Below, in pieces: positions 1-6,901 of a DNA stretch of 16,901 bases. A model generated the notes under the pieces. The model saw nothing but the letters and a program-made list of their open reading frames with translations. It made no database searches and was not told where the DNA came from. The position numbers and the translations under genes were made by a program. The stretch spans positions 1 through 16,901 of the forward strand of contig SFNM01000037.1 in the NCBI GenBank assembly GCA_004552725.1, given 5' to 3'. Every line of letters starts with the position of its first letter. The stretch's first letter is position 1. This DNA comes from Bacteroidales bacterium. GTDB taxonomy: Bacteria > Bacteroidota > Bacteroidia > Bacteroidales > Muribaculaceae.

Positions 1-2007
1 GCTTTACGCGTAGATTCAAAGAAAAAAACCAATCTAACCAACTGTATATTTCAAAACAATAAAGGCCTTGTTGGTGTAGGTATATTGGTCCCTGTAGCAG
101 TTAATGCCGGAGTAGATGTGGCGGAACAATGTGCGATTACGCTTAATAAATGCGAGTTCAGGCACAATGAGGCTACCGGGATTCACGAATCAATAGGCTA
201 TTCAGGCATTATTCGTGTGTCGGGTGCCGGAAATCCCCACATATATATGAACGAATGTGTGATGGAAGAGAACTATGTGGCCGGTAGCGGCACTATTTGT
301 TTCCTCGGAGCGCAGCCTGGCGCAAAATTGACTCTTAACGGTTGCTCTTTCAAGAATAACCGGGCGGGGATGCACGGTGGGGCTATGTTGCTGGTCGGTT
401 CCACAGAGTTCATTACCAATACTACCACAGTCGAAGGTAATACAGCAGTGAAAGATGGCGGAGGTATTTATGTGCCTACATATAATGGGTTGGATGCAGA
501 AGGCCTTTTGGTGACGCGTGAACTCAATTTCAGCGACCAATTGGTAGTGCAAAACAATACAGCCGGTGCGCATGGCGGTGGCATAGCATTTGAATTTACT
601 ACCTCAAAATTCGCTGCCGGCTCCACGGTTCATACCAATGTCAATGGCGCCACAATAACGAAGAATACAGCTGCTGAGCGAGGTGGTGGTATTTATTTCT
701 ATAAAGATCCCAGCCTCAGTGGATATACTTTCGACCTCAAACTGAATTACGGCTCGATTACCAACAATAAAGCCAAAAATGGTGGTGGAATAGCAGTGTT
801 CAATGCCACTGTTTACGCTAACGACGAGGCGGTTGGTCACACACTCACTGTTGCCGACAACGAGGCTATTTATAGTAGCGGTGGTGGCAATGGTGGCGGC
901 ACCTTCATCCAAAACGGCGTGTTAACCTTGTCTGACGCTTTGATACAGCGCAATAAAGCCTTTGCCGGTGCGGGTATCTTTGTGTATAGCGACGCAGAGG
1001 CTTACTCCAATTCGACCTTTAGTGGCGGTAAATTCTTCCAAAATGAAGCCTCGCGTGCCGGAGGTGGATTTGCAGCATACGGCAAAGTGAATGTGAAACT
1101 TTCCAACGCAGATATTCAAGAGAATACGGCTCCGGTGGCCGGTGGTATCTATATCTGCAACGGAGCGCACCTTACCTTTGACGGCGGTTTGATTACCCGC
1201 AATAAGGCAGTGGGTACGAATACCCAAACCACAGCGTATTATCAACCGCTTGCCAAAATTGTAGGTGTAGGCGGCGGTATCTTCCTCGACAGCGACTCGC
1301 AGATGGACTTCAACGTGGCAACCAACTTTGGTATCTACGACAACAAAGCCGATATGGCGGCCGATGATATTTTTGCTATTGGTTTGGCACCGACCAACTT
1401 AAAATCAACCTTGAATTTGCCCAAAGTGGCAAGTATGAGTTTGGACGATTATCCTATGCCGGTGTCGCACCTCTACTGGGTAGAAGACTATTTTACCGGT
1501 GACACTCAATATACCCAAGGTACTAACAAAAAAACATCAACAGCCGAAATCAAGCGCTATCGCGATGCGTTGGCCGATCCGATAAATTCTCACTTCTTTA
1601 CATTAAATGAAGATACAGATTGGAGCGGTACTAATTTTACTCTTAATCAGAAATATATTTGTGTGGCATTAGGATATAGTGTGGTGAACGCGGTGATATC
1701 GAAATCCGGATTGAAACCCGGCGAGAGCGCCATCTTCACCGTGACACTCACCGGGCAAACGGAGCCGTATACTACAGTGGTGCTCACCGGAAAGGAAGGC
1801 GAAACCACTGTGTCGCAAGGCGTTTTGCTGTCGGGCGGCTCGTGGACTGTGGCGGAATCGCCATGGAGTTGGACCTATACATCGACTTCGCCTGCTTCAA
1901 TCACCAAAATAGTCACTGCTGATGACTACACATTTTCCTTCACTAACACGCCGAAGGACGGCACTCCGCCACATGCCGAGGCAAAAGTCACCAATGTGAT
2001 AGAGTAG
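1..2007 (+). CDS. Right-handed beta-helix (Pmp-like repeat) surface protein, 5'-truncated by the window
   Basis: The reading frame is open from base 1, so the true start lies upstream and 668 residues are visible; the in-frame TTG at 85 is not a credible start. About eleven imperfect repeats of roughly 25-45 residues fill residues 10-460. Each has the form N-x-A followed a few residues later by GGGI/GGGF (for example NNTAGAHGGGIAF, ITKNTAAERGGGIYF), and several carry FxxN (FKNN, FFQN, FRHN). FxxN plus GGA/GGG(I/L/V) is the signature of chlamydial Pmp and related beta-helix adhesins. A linker with DDIFAIG and NLP follows, then from about residue 560 a beta-rich domain resembling Cna-B/Ig-like folds, ending in KVTNVIE. 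No LPXTG, membrane anchor or obvious type IX sorting domain is visible at the C-terminus. Codon use is more mixed than in the C-ending-rich downstream genes. It is probably an exported, cell-surface or adhesin-like protein; ligand unknown. Confidence 0.8.
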   Translation, partial: ALRVDSKKKTNLTNCIFQNNKGLVGVGILVPVAVNAGVDVAEQCAITLNKCEFRHNEATGIHESIGYSGIIRVSGAGNPHIYMNECVMEENYVAGSGTICFLGAQPGAKLTLNGCSFKNNRAGMHGGAMLLVGSTEFITNTTTVEGNTAVKDGGGIYVPTYNGLDAEGLLVTRELNFSDQLVVQNNTAGAHGGGIAFEFTTSKFAAGSTVHTNVNGATITKNTAAERGGGIYFYKDPSLSGYTFDLKLNYGSITNNKAKNGGGIAVFNATVYANDEAVGHTLTVADNEAIYSSGGGNGGGTFIQNGVLTLSDALIQRNKAFAGAGIFVYSDAEAYSNSTFSGGKFFQNEASRAGGGFAAYGKVNVKLSNADIQENTAPVAGGIYICNGAHLTFDGGLITRNKAVGTNTQTTAYYQPLAKIVGVGGGIFLDSDSQMDFNVATNFGIYDNKADMAADDIFAIGLAPTNLKSTLNLPKVASMSLDDYPMPVSHLYWVEDYFTGDTQYTQGTNKKTSTAEIKRYRDALADPINSHFFTLNEDTDWSGTNFTLNQKYICVALGYSVVNAVISKSGLKPGESAIFTVTLTGQTEPYTTVVLTGKEGETTVSQGVLLSGGSWTVAESPWSWTYTSTSPASITKIVTADDYTFSFTNTPKDGTPPHAEAKVTNVIE

Positions 2008-2054
2008 GGAAGCGGAGATTTTTGGCTTGGAGAAGTATTTTTTGCGGCGAGACG

Positions 2055-2074
2055 AATTTTTTTGCGAAAAAATT
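2055..2074 (+). terminator. Weak A/T-only hairpin after the beta-helix gene
   Basis: Eight-base arms, AATTTTTT and AAAAAATT, flank a TGCG loop 47 bp past the stop codon. All pairs are A-T and no clean U-tract follows, so it may be a poor terminator or simply AT-rich intergenic DNA. Confidence 0.2.
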
Positions 2075-2105
2075 GCGCGTAATCCAAAAATTATTGCTAA
2101 TTTTG
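2073..2105 (+). promoter_or_regulatory. Bacteroidota-type promoter for the zapB-like/zapA genes
   Basis: TAATTTTG at 2098-2105 matches the Bacteroidota -7 consensus TAnnTTTG exactly. A TTG at 2073-2075 lies 22 bp upstream, slightly beyond the usual 19-21 bp distance to the -33 element. Transcription would begin near 2112, leaving a leader of only about 10 nt before the ATG at 2122. The call rests on motif match and position only. Confidence 0.45.
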
Positions 2106-2121
2106 TGAAAATTTGCGAAAA

Positions 2122-2415
2122 ATGGCCGCTGACCTCCAACAACAAATCGAGCGCGTTCGCGCCAAAAGTCGGGTTTTGAGCGAAAAATATCTTGCATTGC
2201 GTCGTAGTTATGACGAATTACGCAATGAAAATACCGACCTCAAGGCTCAAATAATTGCGCGCGATGGAGATTTGGAGAAACTGCGATTGCAGGTTGAATA
2301 CCTCACCGTTGCCTCGACAGTGCGTCACTCACAAGGCGACCTTGCAGCCACCCGAGCCACTATCGCAGAATTAATACGGGAAATCGACTCATGCATCGAG
2401 GACCTCAAAGAATAG
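2122..2415 (+). CDS. Small coiled-coil protein upstream of ZapA (ZapB-like)
   Basis: The protein has 97 residues. I chose the ATG at 2122 rather than the in-frame TTG nine bases earlier. Residues 1-65 are a continuous heptad-patterned, charged coiled coil with no Pro or Gly breaks until about residue 68. The tail ends in LIREIDSCIEDLKE, resembling the REID-x-CI-x-L ending I recall from small coiled-coil proteins placed just before zapA in Bacteroidota. It has no signal peptide or membrane segment and should be cytoplasmic. By position and architecture it may be a ZapB-like partner of ZapA at the FtsZ ring, but coiled coils look alike, so the functional name is an inference. The next gene starts 29 bp downstream and is probably co-transcribed. 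Confidence 0.75.
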   Translation: MAADLQQQIERVRAKSRVLSEKYLALRRSYDELRNENTDLKAQIIARDGDLEKLRLQVEYLTVASTVRHSQGDLAATRATIAELIREIDSCIEDLKE

Positions 2416-2444
2416 ATGCATATACAGCCGTTTCCGCCCATCCG

Positions 2445-2744
2445 ATGAACGAAGAAAAGAAACATAGATTTACAGCAACGATAGCCGATGTGGAGCCGAT
2501 AGTATTCGACTTGACCTTGGCAGAAGAACCAATCTTCCGCCGTGCGGCATATCATGTGGATAAACTTTGCAAGGAATTGCAGATGAAACAGCCCGGCAAA
2601 CCGTTGCAATACATATTGGCCAAAACCGCTCTTGCTTTCGCCGAACTATACTATCGCAAGTCAGAGCAATTGATAGCCCAATCGAAAATGCTCGAAGAAT
2701 TTGAGCAGGAACTCGACCAAATACTGCTGAGCGTGGAGGAATAA
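2445..2744 (+). CDS. zapA: Cell division protein ZapA
   Basis: The protein has 99 residues starting at MNEEKKHRF. The frame is open for 54 bases further upstream from an ATG at 2391, but that start would overlap the preceding gene and add a non-family extension. ZapA is a small cytoplasmic protein that cross-links FtsZ filaments at mid-cell. Visible family features are the N-terminal beta-strand segment (residues 6-22, FTATIADVEPIVFDL), a short helix region with the pattern EEPIFRRAAYHVDKLCKEL, and a long C-terminal helix (about 45-97) that forms the antiparallel tetramer coil. Sequence identity to well-known ZapA proteins is modest. The call is supported by length, topology and the conserved Bacteroidota order coiled-coil gene - zapA - rny. 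Confidence 0.8.
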   Translation: MNEEKKHRFTATIADVEPIVFDLTLAEEPIFRRAAYHVDKLCKELQMKQPGKPLQYILAKTALAFAELYYRKSEQLIAQSKMLEEFEQELDQILLSVEE

Positions 2745-2846
2745 GCGCTCGCGCCCGCAAGGGTGTGGCTGTGTTTGGGTTCAAATCTCGGTTTTTAATC
2801 TTATCATCGATGGGACCATGCAGAAGAGTCTGCGTGGACATCTAAT
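2745..2846 (+). ncRNA. ssrS: Structured intergenic RNA between zapA and rny, candidate 6S RNA
   Basis: The 158-bp zapA-rny gap is long for this compact region and holds two clear hairpins. GCGCCC/GGGTGT closes a GCAA tetraloop (2751-2766), and CCATGCAGA/TCTGCGTGG closes an AGAG loop (2816-2837), extended by GATG (2809-2812) with CATC (2839-2842) across an asymmetric internal loop. I recall ssrS being annotated between zapA and rny in Bacteroidales, and zapA also neighbours ssrS in E. coli. The 3' segment CTGCGTGGACATCT resembles the 3' arm of E. coli 6S RNA. I could not fold the full single-bubble 6S rod by eye, so the boundaries are approximate and the family name is tentative. An alternative is a structured 5' leader of rny. 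Confidence 0.45.
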
Positions 2847-2902
2847 TTATTGATTATTAACTTTTTAAAGAACCCTATACATCACCCCTTAAATCAAAAT
2901 AA

Positions 2903-4447
2903 ATGTATAATTTCGTAATTTATATATCCATAGCCATTGTGGCAGCTGCTATCGCCACATTCGCCACTCTCGCCGCCCAGCGTCGGATGGCCAAAACGCG
3001 TGCCAAGCAAATTCTTTCAGATGCTGAGCGCGAAGCCGATGATCTCAAACGCGACAAGGTGCTCGAAGGCCGCGAAGAAGCCCTCCAAATCACTACTGAT
3101 GCGGAGAAACAGGCCAACCAACGTATGGCTAAAGTACAACAAGCCGAGGCTCGCCAAAAACAACGCGAACTCCAACTCAATCAAATGCAGAGCGAGAACG
3201 CTCGTGCTCGCAATGAAATCGATGCCGCTCGTCAAGGACTCGAATCACAGGCACAAGCCCTCGAAGCACGCTCGGCTGAACTTGAGAAACTTCACCGTCA
3301 GGCCGTGGAGCAACTCGAACACATCTCCGGCCTTTCGTCGCAAGAGGCCAAAGAAAAATTGGTAGAATCGCTCAAAGATGAAGCCAAAACCGCTGCCGCC
3401 TCGTATGTAAACGACATTATGGACGAGGCCAAGATGACAGCCAACAAAGAGGCTAAACGCATTGTAGTCCAAACAATTCAACGCGTTGCCACCGAAACAG
3501 CCATCGAAAACTCCGTGACCGTGTTCCACATCGACAGCGATGAAATCAAAGGCCGCATTATCGGGCGCGAAGGTCGCAATATCCGTGCACTCGAAGCCGC
3601 TACCGGTATCGAAATCATCGTGGACGACACCCCCGAAGCCATCGTGCTGTCGGGCTTCGACCCCGTGCGTCGCGAAATCGCTCGCTTGGCTCTTCACCAA
3701 TTGGTGGCCGACGGGCGTATCCACCCTGCCCGCATCGAAGAAGTGGTGGCAAAAGTGCGCCGCCAAATCGAAGAAGAAATCATCGAAACAGGCAAACGCA
3801 CAGCCATCGACCTTGGTATTCATGGCTTGCATCCCGACCTCATCCGCATGGTTGGTAAGATGAAATATCGTTCGAGTTACGGCCAAAACCTGTTGCAACA
3901 CTCGCGCGAAACCGCCAACCTCTGCGCCATTATGGCTGCCGAACTCGGTCTCAATCCCAAGAAAGCACGTCGAGCAGGCTTGCTCCACGATATAGGCAAA
4001 GTGCCCGACGAAGAGCCGGAACTGCCACACGCACTCCTTGGTATGAAACTTGCCGAAAAGTACAAGGAAAAGCCCGAAATATGCAATGCTATCGGCGCTC
4101 ACCACGACGAAGTGGAGCAAACATCGCTGTTGGCTCCCATCGTGCAAGTGTGCGATGCCATTTCCGGTGCACGTCCCGGTGCCCGTCGCGAGATTGTTGA
4201 AGCCTATATTAAACGCCTCAACGACTTGGAACAGTTGGCTCTCTCATATCCCGGCGTGACCAAGACTTACGCTATTCAAGCCGGTCGCGAACTCCGCGTA
4301 ATCGTGGGCGCCGACAAGATTGACGACGTAGAAACCGAAAAACTCTCGGGCGAAATCGCCAAGCGTATCCAAGACGAAATGACCTATCCCGGTCAAGTAA
4401 AAATCACCGTCATCCGCGAAACTCGCTCGGTGGCATTTGCGAAATAA
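2903..4447 (+). CDS. rny: Ribonuclease Y
   Basis: The protein has 514 residues, the normal family length. RNase Y is a membrane-anchored endoribonuclease that starts mRNA decay and processes transcripts. Domains in order: an N-terminal transmembrane helix (about 3-24), a long charged coiled coil (about 28-200), a KH domain with the GxxG loop in GRIIGREGRNIR (217-228), and an HD phosphohydrolase domain with H333, the H362-D363 pair in LLHDIGK, H400-H401 and D418. All key HD and KH residues are present, so it should be active. The ATG at 2903 follows an A-rich stretch and sits directly before the membrane helix. The next gene, ricT, starts 3 bp after the stop; in Bacillus subtilis RicT is part of the Y-complex that directs RNase Y to certain transcripts. 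Confidence 0.97.
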   Translation: MYNFVIYISIAIVAAAIATFATLAAQRRMAKTRAKQILSDAEREADDLKRDKVLEGREEALQITTDAEKQANQRMAKVQQAEARQKQRELQLNQMQSENARARNEIDAARQGLESQAQALEARSAELEKLHRQAVEQLEHISGLSSQEAKEKLVESLKDEAKTAAASYVNDIMDEAKMTANKEAKRIVVQTIQRVATETAIENSVTVFHIDSDEIKGRIIGREGRNIRALEAATGIEIIVDDTPEAIVLSGFDPVRREIARLALHQLVADGRIHPARIEEVVAKVRRQIEEEIIETGKRTAIDLGIHGLHPDLIRMVGKMKYRSSYGQNLLQHSRETANLCAIMAAELGLNPKKARRAGLLHDIGKVPDEEPELPHALLGMKLAEKYKEKPEICNAIGAHHDEVEQTSLLAPIVQVCDAISGARPGARREIVEAYIKRLNDLEQLALSYPGVTKTYAIQAGRELRVIVGADKIDDVETEKLSGEIAKRIQDEMTYPGQVKITVIRETRSVAFAK

Positions 4448-4450
4448 GTC

Positions 4451-5809
4451 ATGGCCGACATCGATAACAAACCGGACGATGCTCAGGAACAAGTGCCGGA
4501 AAGCACCCCGCGCCGCGGGTGTTGCTACCAGTACGAAGGTCTGCGATGCAAACTCCATAGTTACAACTGGTTGGCCGACATCCCCGGAGGCTTTGCCGAC
4601 AGCGATATTGTAGAAGTTACCTTCAAAAATACTCGCAAAGGCTACTACAAGAATACAACTCACCTGCCGCTGAAAATTGGCGATATGGTGGCGGTTGAAG
4701 CCACCCCGGGCCATGATATCGGCAAAGTGACCTTGCTCGGTATGTTGGCAGAACGCCGTATGCCGCGCCACAACTCGCGGTCGCGAGCCAAGGACGAAGA
4801 GCCCAAGCGAGTGTTTCGCATAGCGCGTCCCGGCGATATGGAACGCTACGATGAAGCGCGCGCCAAGGAAAACGACACCATGATTAAGGCGCGCAAAATC
4901 GCTGCTTCGCTCGGCTTGGCTATGAAAATCGGTGATGTGGAGTATCAAGGCGATGGCAACAAAGCCATATTCTACTATATCGCTGATGAACGAGTGGACT
5001 TCCGCCAACTCATCAAGGTGTTGGCCGAAACGTTCAAGGTGCGCATTGAAATGAAGCAAATCGGTGCTCGCCAAGAAGCAGGACGTATTGGCGGTATTGG
5101 CCCCTGCGGCCGTCCATTGTGTTGCTCCGGCTGGATGACCAACTTTGTGTCCGTGGCCACCAGCGCCGCTCGCTATCAAGATATTTCGCTTAATCCGCAA
5201 AAGTTGGCCGGACAATGTGCCAAACTCAAATGCTGCCTTAACTTCGAGATAGACACCTATGTGGAAAGTGCCAAGCACTTGCCGTCGAAAGATACTCGCC
5301 TCGAGACTGCCGATGCCACCTACTATCACTTCAAGACCGACATCTTCAAGCGCGAAATCACATACTCCACCGACAAGTCGATTGCCGCTAACTTGGTGAC
5401 TATCACGGCTGAGCGCGCTTTTGAAGTCATAGCGCTCAACCGCGCCGGTGAAAAGCCGCTGTCGTTGTTGCCCGATAGCGAAGAAAAGCCCGAAAAGCCG
5501 CGTAAGGACTTTGGCGATATCCTCACTGAAGATGAGCACGATTTGACTCGTTTCGACAAAAAGAAAAAGAAACGTCGCAACAAGAATAAAGGTAAAACGG
5601 CCGATGTAGATGCTCGTCAAGCCGCCCAAGCCGATGCTCGTCAAGCCGCCCAAGCCGGCAACAAGCCTCAAGCCGCTAAGCCCCAGCCCCAAGGCCAGCA
5701 AGGCCAAAATGCCGGCAAAAAGCGAAATAAACGTCAGCGTCCCGATCGCAACCAATCTAACAACGGCGAAGGAGATACGCCCCGAGCACCTAAGCCCGAC
5801 AGCGAATGA
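4451..5809 (+). CDS. ricT: PSP1-domain protein, RicT/YaaT family
   Basis: The protein has 452 residues. The PSP1/RicT core (about 45-330) contains the Cys signature C-x4-CC-x30-C-x4-CC: C219, C224, C225, C256, C261, C262 within GPCGRPLCCSGW and KLKCCLNFE. In B. subtilis, RicT with RicA and RicF carries [4Fe-4S] clusters and modulates RNase Y-dependent mRNA maturation. A further Cys trio (C24, C25, C33) lies before the PSP1 fold. From about residue 345 the tail is disordered and low-complexity: acidic, then very basic (KKKKKRRNKNKGK near 370-382), then Q/A-rich with a perfect duplicated octapeptide. The gene is 3 bp from rny and overlaps gldH by ATGA. RicT next to gldH is familiar in Bacteroidales, where holB usually precedes it; here rny does. 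Function with RNase Y is inferred from family and adjacency. Confidence 0.93.
   Translation: MADIDNKPDDAQEQVPESTPRRGCCYQYEGLRCKLHSYNWLADIPGGFADSDIVEVTFKNTRKGYYKNTTHLPLKIGDMVAVEATPGHDIGKVTLLGMLAERRMPRHNSRSRAKDEEPKRVFRIARPGDMERYDEARAKENDTMIKARKIAASLGLAMKIGDVEYQGDGNKAIFYYIADERVDFRQLIKVLAETFKVRIEMKQIGARQEAGRIGGIGPCGRPLCCSGWMTNFVSVATSAARYQDISLNPQKLAGQCAKLKCCLNFEIDTYVESAKHLPSKDTRLETADATYYHFKTDIFKREITYSTDKSIAANLVTITAERAFEVIALNRAGEKPLSLLPDSEEKPEKPRKDFGDILTEDEHDLTRFDKKKKKRRNKNKGKTADVDARQAAQADARQAAQAGNKPQAAKPQPQGQQGQNAGKKRNKRQRPDRNQSNNGEGDTPRAPKPDSE
5609..5656 (+). repeat. Perfect 24-bp tandem duplication in the ricT tail
   Basis: Two identical in-frame 24-bp units (5609-5632 and 5633-5656) each encode DARQAAQA. 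Identity at every base, including synonymous sites, points to a recent duplication or slippage in the Q/A-rich disordered tail. Unit number may vary between strains without breaking the frame. Confidence 0.95.
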
Positions 5810-6255
5810 GATGGATAGTGGCTGTGGTAGCCGCGCTTATTCTTGTCGCTTGTACCACTAACGTTGGCGAGCAAGGCCGTTTCTATGCTTTGCCCGCTGA
5901 TGGCTGGGCTTACAACGACACTTTGTCGTTCGACTCGCTCTGTGTGGACAGCGTGGCATCCGGTCGCTTGGCAGTGTGTGTGCGCCATACTAATGGCTAT
6001 CTCTACAGCAATTTGTGGTTGGAACTCACCACAATGCAGGGCGACTCGTTGCATCGCGACACGGTGAACGTGCCCATTGCCGACGACTTCGGCAAGTGGT
6101 ATGGCCGTGGGGTGGGGGTTAGTTTCGCCACCATCGATACTTTACCCCAACGCTACACGTTGCAACGCTCTATGCCGGTGTATGTGCGCCATATAATGCG
6201 ATGCGACACAGTTGAAGATATTGAACAAATCGGATTAGTATTTATAAATGAATAA
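5806..6255 (+). CDS. gldH: Gliding motility lipoprotein GldH family
   Basis: The protein has 149 residues. The N-terminus is a lipoprotein signal peptide: Arg-2, a hydrophobic core (3-13) and a lipobox LVAC with Cys-16 as the lipidation site. The mature part is a beta-rich domain with the GldH pattern: YALPADGW near the start, RHTNGYLYSNLWLEL in the middle, W-x-G-x-G-x-G near residues 98-104 and a C-terminal MRCDTVEDIEQIGLVF. Length and gene order (directly after ricT) agree with GldH. In Flavobacterium GldH is needed for gliding; in Bacteroidales the family is kept in non-gliding species and its role is unclear, possibly linked to the envelope or type IX secretion. It overlaps ricT by 4 nt (ATGA) and the next gene by 8 nt. 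Confidence 0.88.
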   Translation: MRWIVAVVAALILVACTTNVGEQGRFYALPADGWAYNDTLSFDSLCVDSVASGRLAVCVRHTNGYLYSNLWLELTTMQGDSLHRDTVNVPIADDFGKWYGRGVGVSFATIDTLPQRYTLQRSMPVYVRHIMRCDTVEDIEQIGLVFINE

Positions 6256-6901
6256 CTCCGCAACACCGCTTTCTAAGGTTGATAGCATTATCTTTGATAT
6301 GGACGGCACCCTGTGGGATGCCGTGCCATCGTATTGCGCAGTGTGGAACGCCACTATAGCGCAAATGCGCCTAAGTCGTAAGCCGGTGGAGTACAACGAG
6401 TTGGTGGCGTTGATGGGTAAGCCGTTGGCTGAAATTTTCGATGCGCTGATAGGGCCGACAGAAGCCACGGTGCGCGAAGCCTTTCTTCGCGAGTTGTTTG
6501 TCAACGAAGATGCGTTGATGCCTCGGCTCGGTGGCAAACTTTATCCTGAAGTTGAGGCTACATTGCAGCGCTTACAGATGGCCGGATTGCGACTGTATAT
6601 GGTGAGCAACTGCTCCTCTGACGGGCTTAATAACTTTCTGCGCTTCACCGGATTATCTCACTTTTTCGAAGATACATTGACATACGGTGAAACCGGAGCC
6701 GACAAAGATGTGAACATTCTTACCCTGAAAAAGCGTTATAATTTGCAGAGACCGGTTTATGTGGGCGATATACGCCGCGATGCCGATAGCACCCATGCTG
6801 CCGGCATTGAATTCGTGTGGGCCGCTTACGGCTTTGGCCAAGTTGACGATTACGAATACCGCATCGACCGATTCTCCGACCTGGTAAACCTATTTAAATA
6901 A
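6248..6901 (+). CDS. HAD-superfamily hydrolase, phosphoglycolate phosphatase-like
   Basis: The protein has 217 residues and is cytoplasmic. The HAD motifs are complete: motif I DMDGT with nucleophile D17 and acid/base D19; motif II at S120 in MVSNCSSDG; a motif III lysine (K153 or K161/K162); motif IV VGDIRRDAD with D174 and D178. A helical cap lies between motifs I and II (about 25-100), the C1-type subfamily IA arrangement seen in phosphoglycolate phosphatase and beta-phosphoglucomutase. The substrate cannot be read from the sequence; annotation pipelines would probably call it a HAD family hydrolase or Gph-like. It starts inside the end of gldH and its TAATG stop-start junction shares one base with the next gene, so it is translationally coupled on both sides. 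Confidence 0.92.
   Translation: MNNSATPLSKVDSIIFDMDGTLWDAVPSYCAVWNATIAQMRLSRKPVEYNELVALMGKPLAEIFDALIGPTEATVREAFLRELFVNEDALMPRLGGKLYPEVEATLQRLQMAGLRLYMVSNCSSDGLNNFLRFTGLSHFFEDTLTYGETGADKDVNILTLKKRYNLQRPVYVGDIRRDADSTHAAGIEFVWAAYGFGQVDDYEYRIDRFSDLVNLFK

Noticed and set aside
85..2007. TTG at 85 as the start of the beta-helix protein
   Set aside because: The frame is open upstream to base 1 and already shows the repeat pattern (FQNNKGLVGVGI), so the gene is cut by the window edge.
2775..2791. tRNA T-arm-like stem-loop (TTGGG, TTCAAAT loop, CTCGG)
   Set aside because: No matching acceptor stem, anticodon arm or CCA end is present around it, and the spacing does not fit a tRNA or tmRNA; probably part of the intergenic RNA or chance.
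2774..2803. Possible rny promoter, TTTG with TAATCTTA 18 bp downstream
   Set aside because: The -7 box differs from TAnnTTTG at two positions and the spacing is short; not strong enough to list as a feature.
4244..5755. 503-residue open frame on the minus strand across rny and ricT
   Set aside because: It lies fully opposite conserved genes, has a low-complexity sequence with no recognisable motif, and arises from the strong C/G third-position bias of the sense genes.
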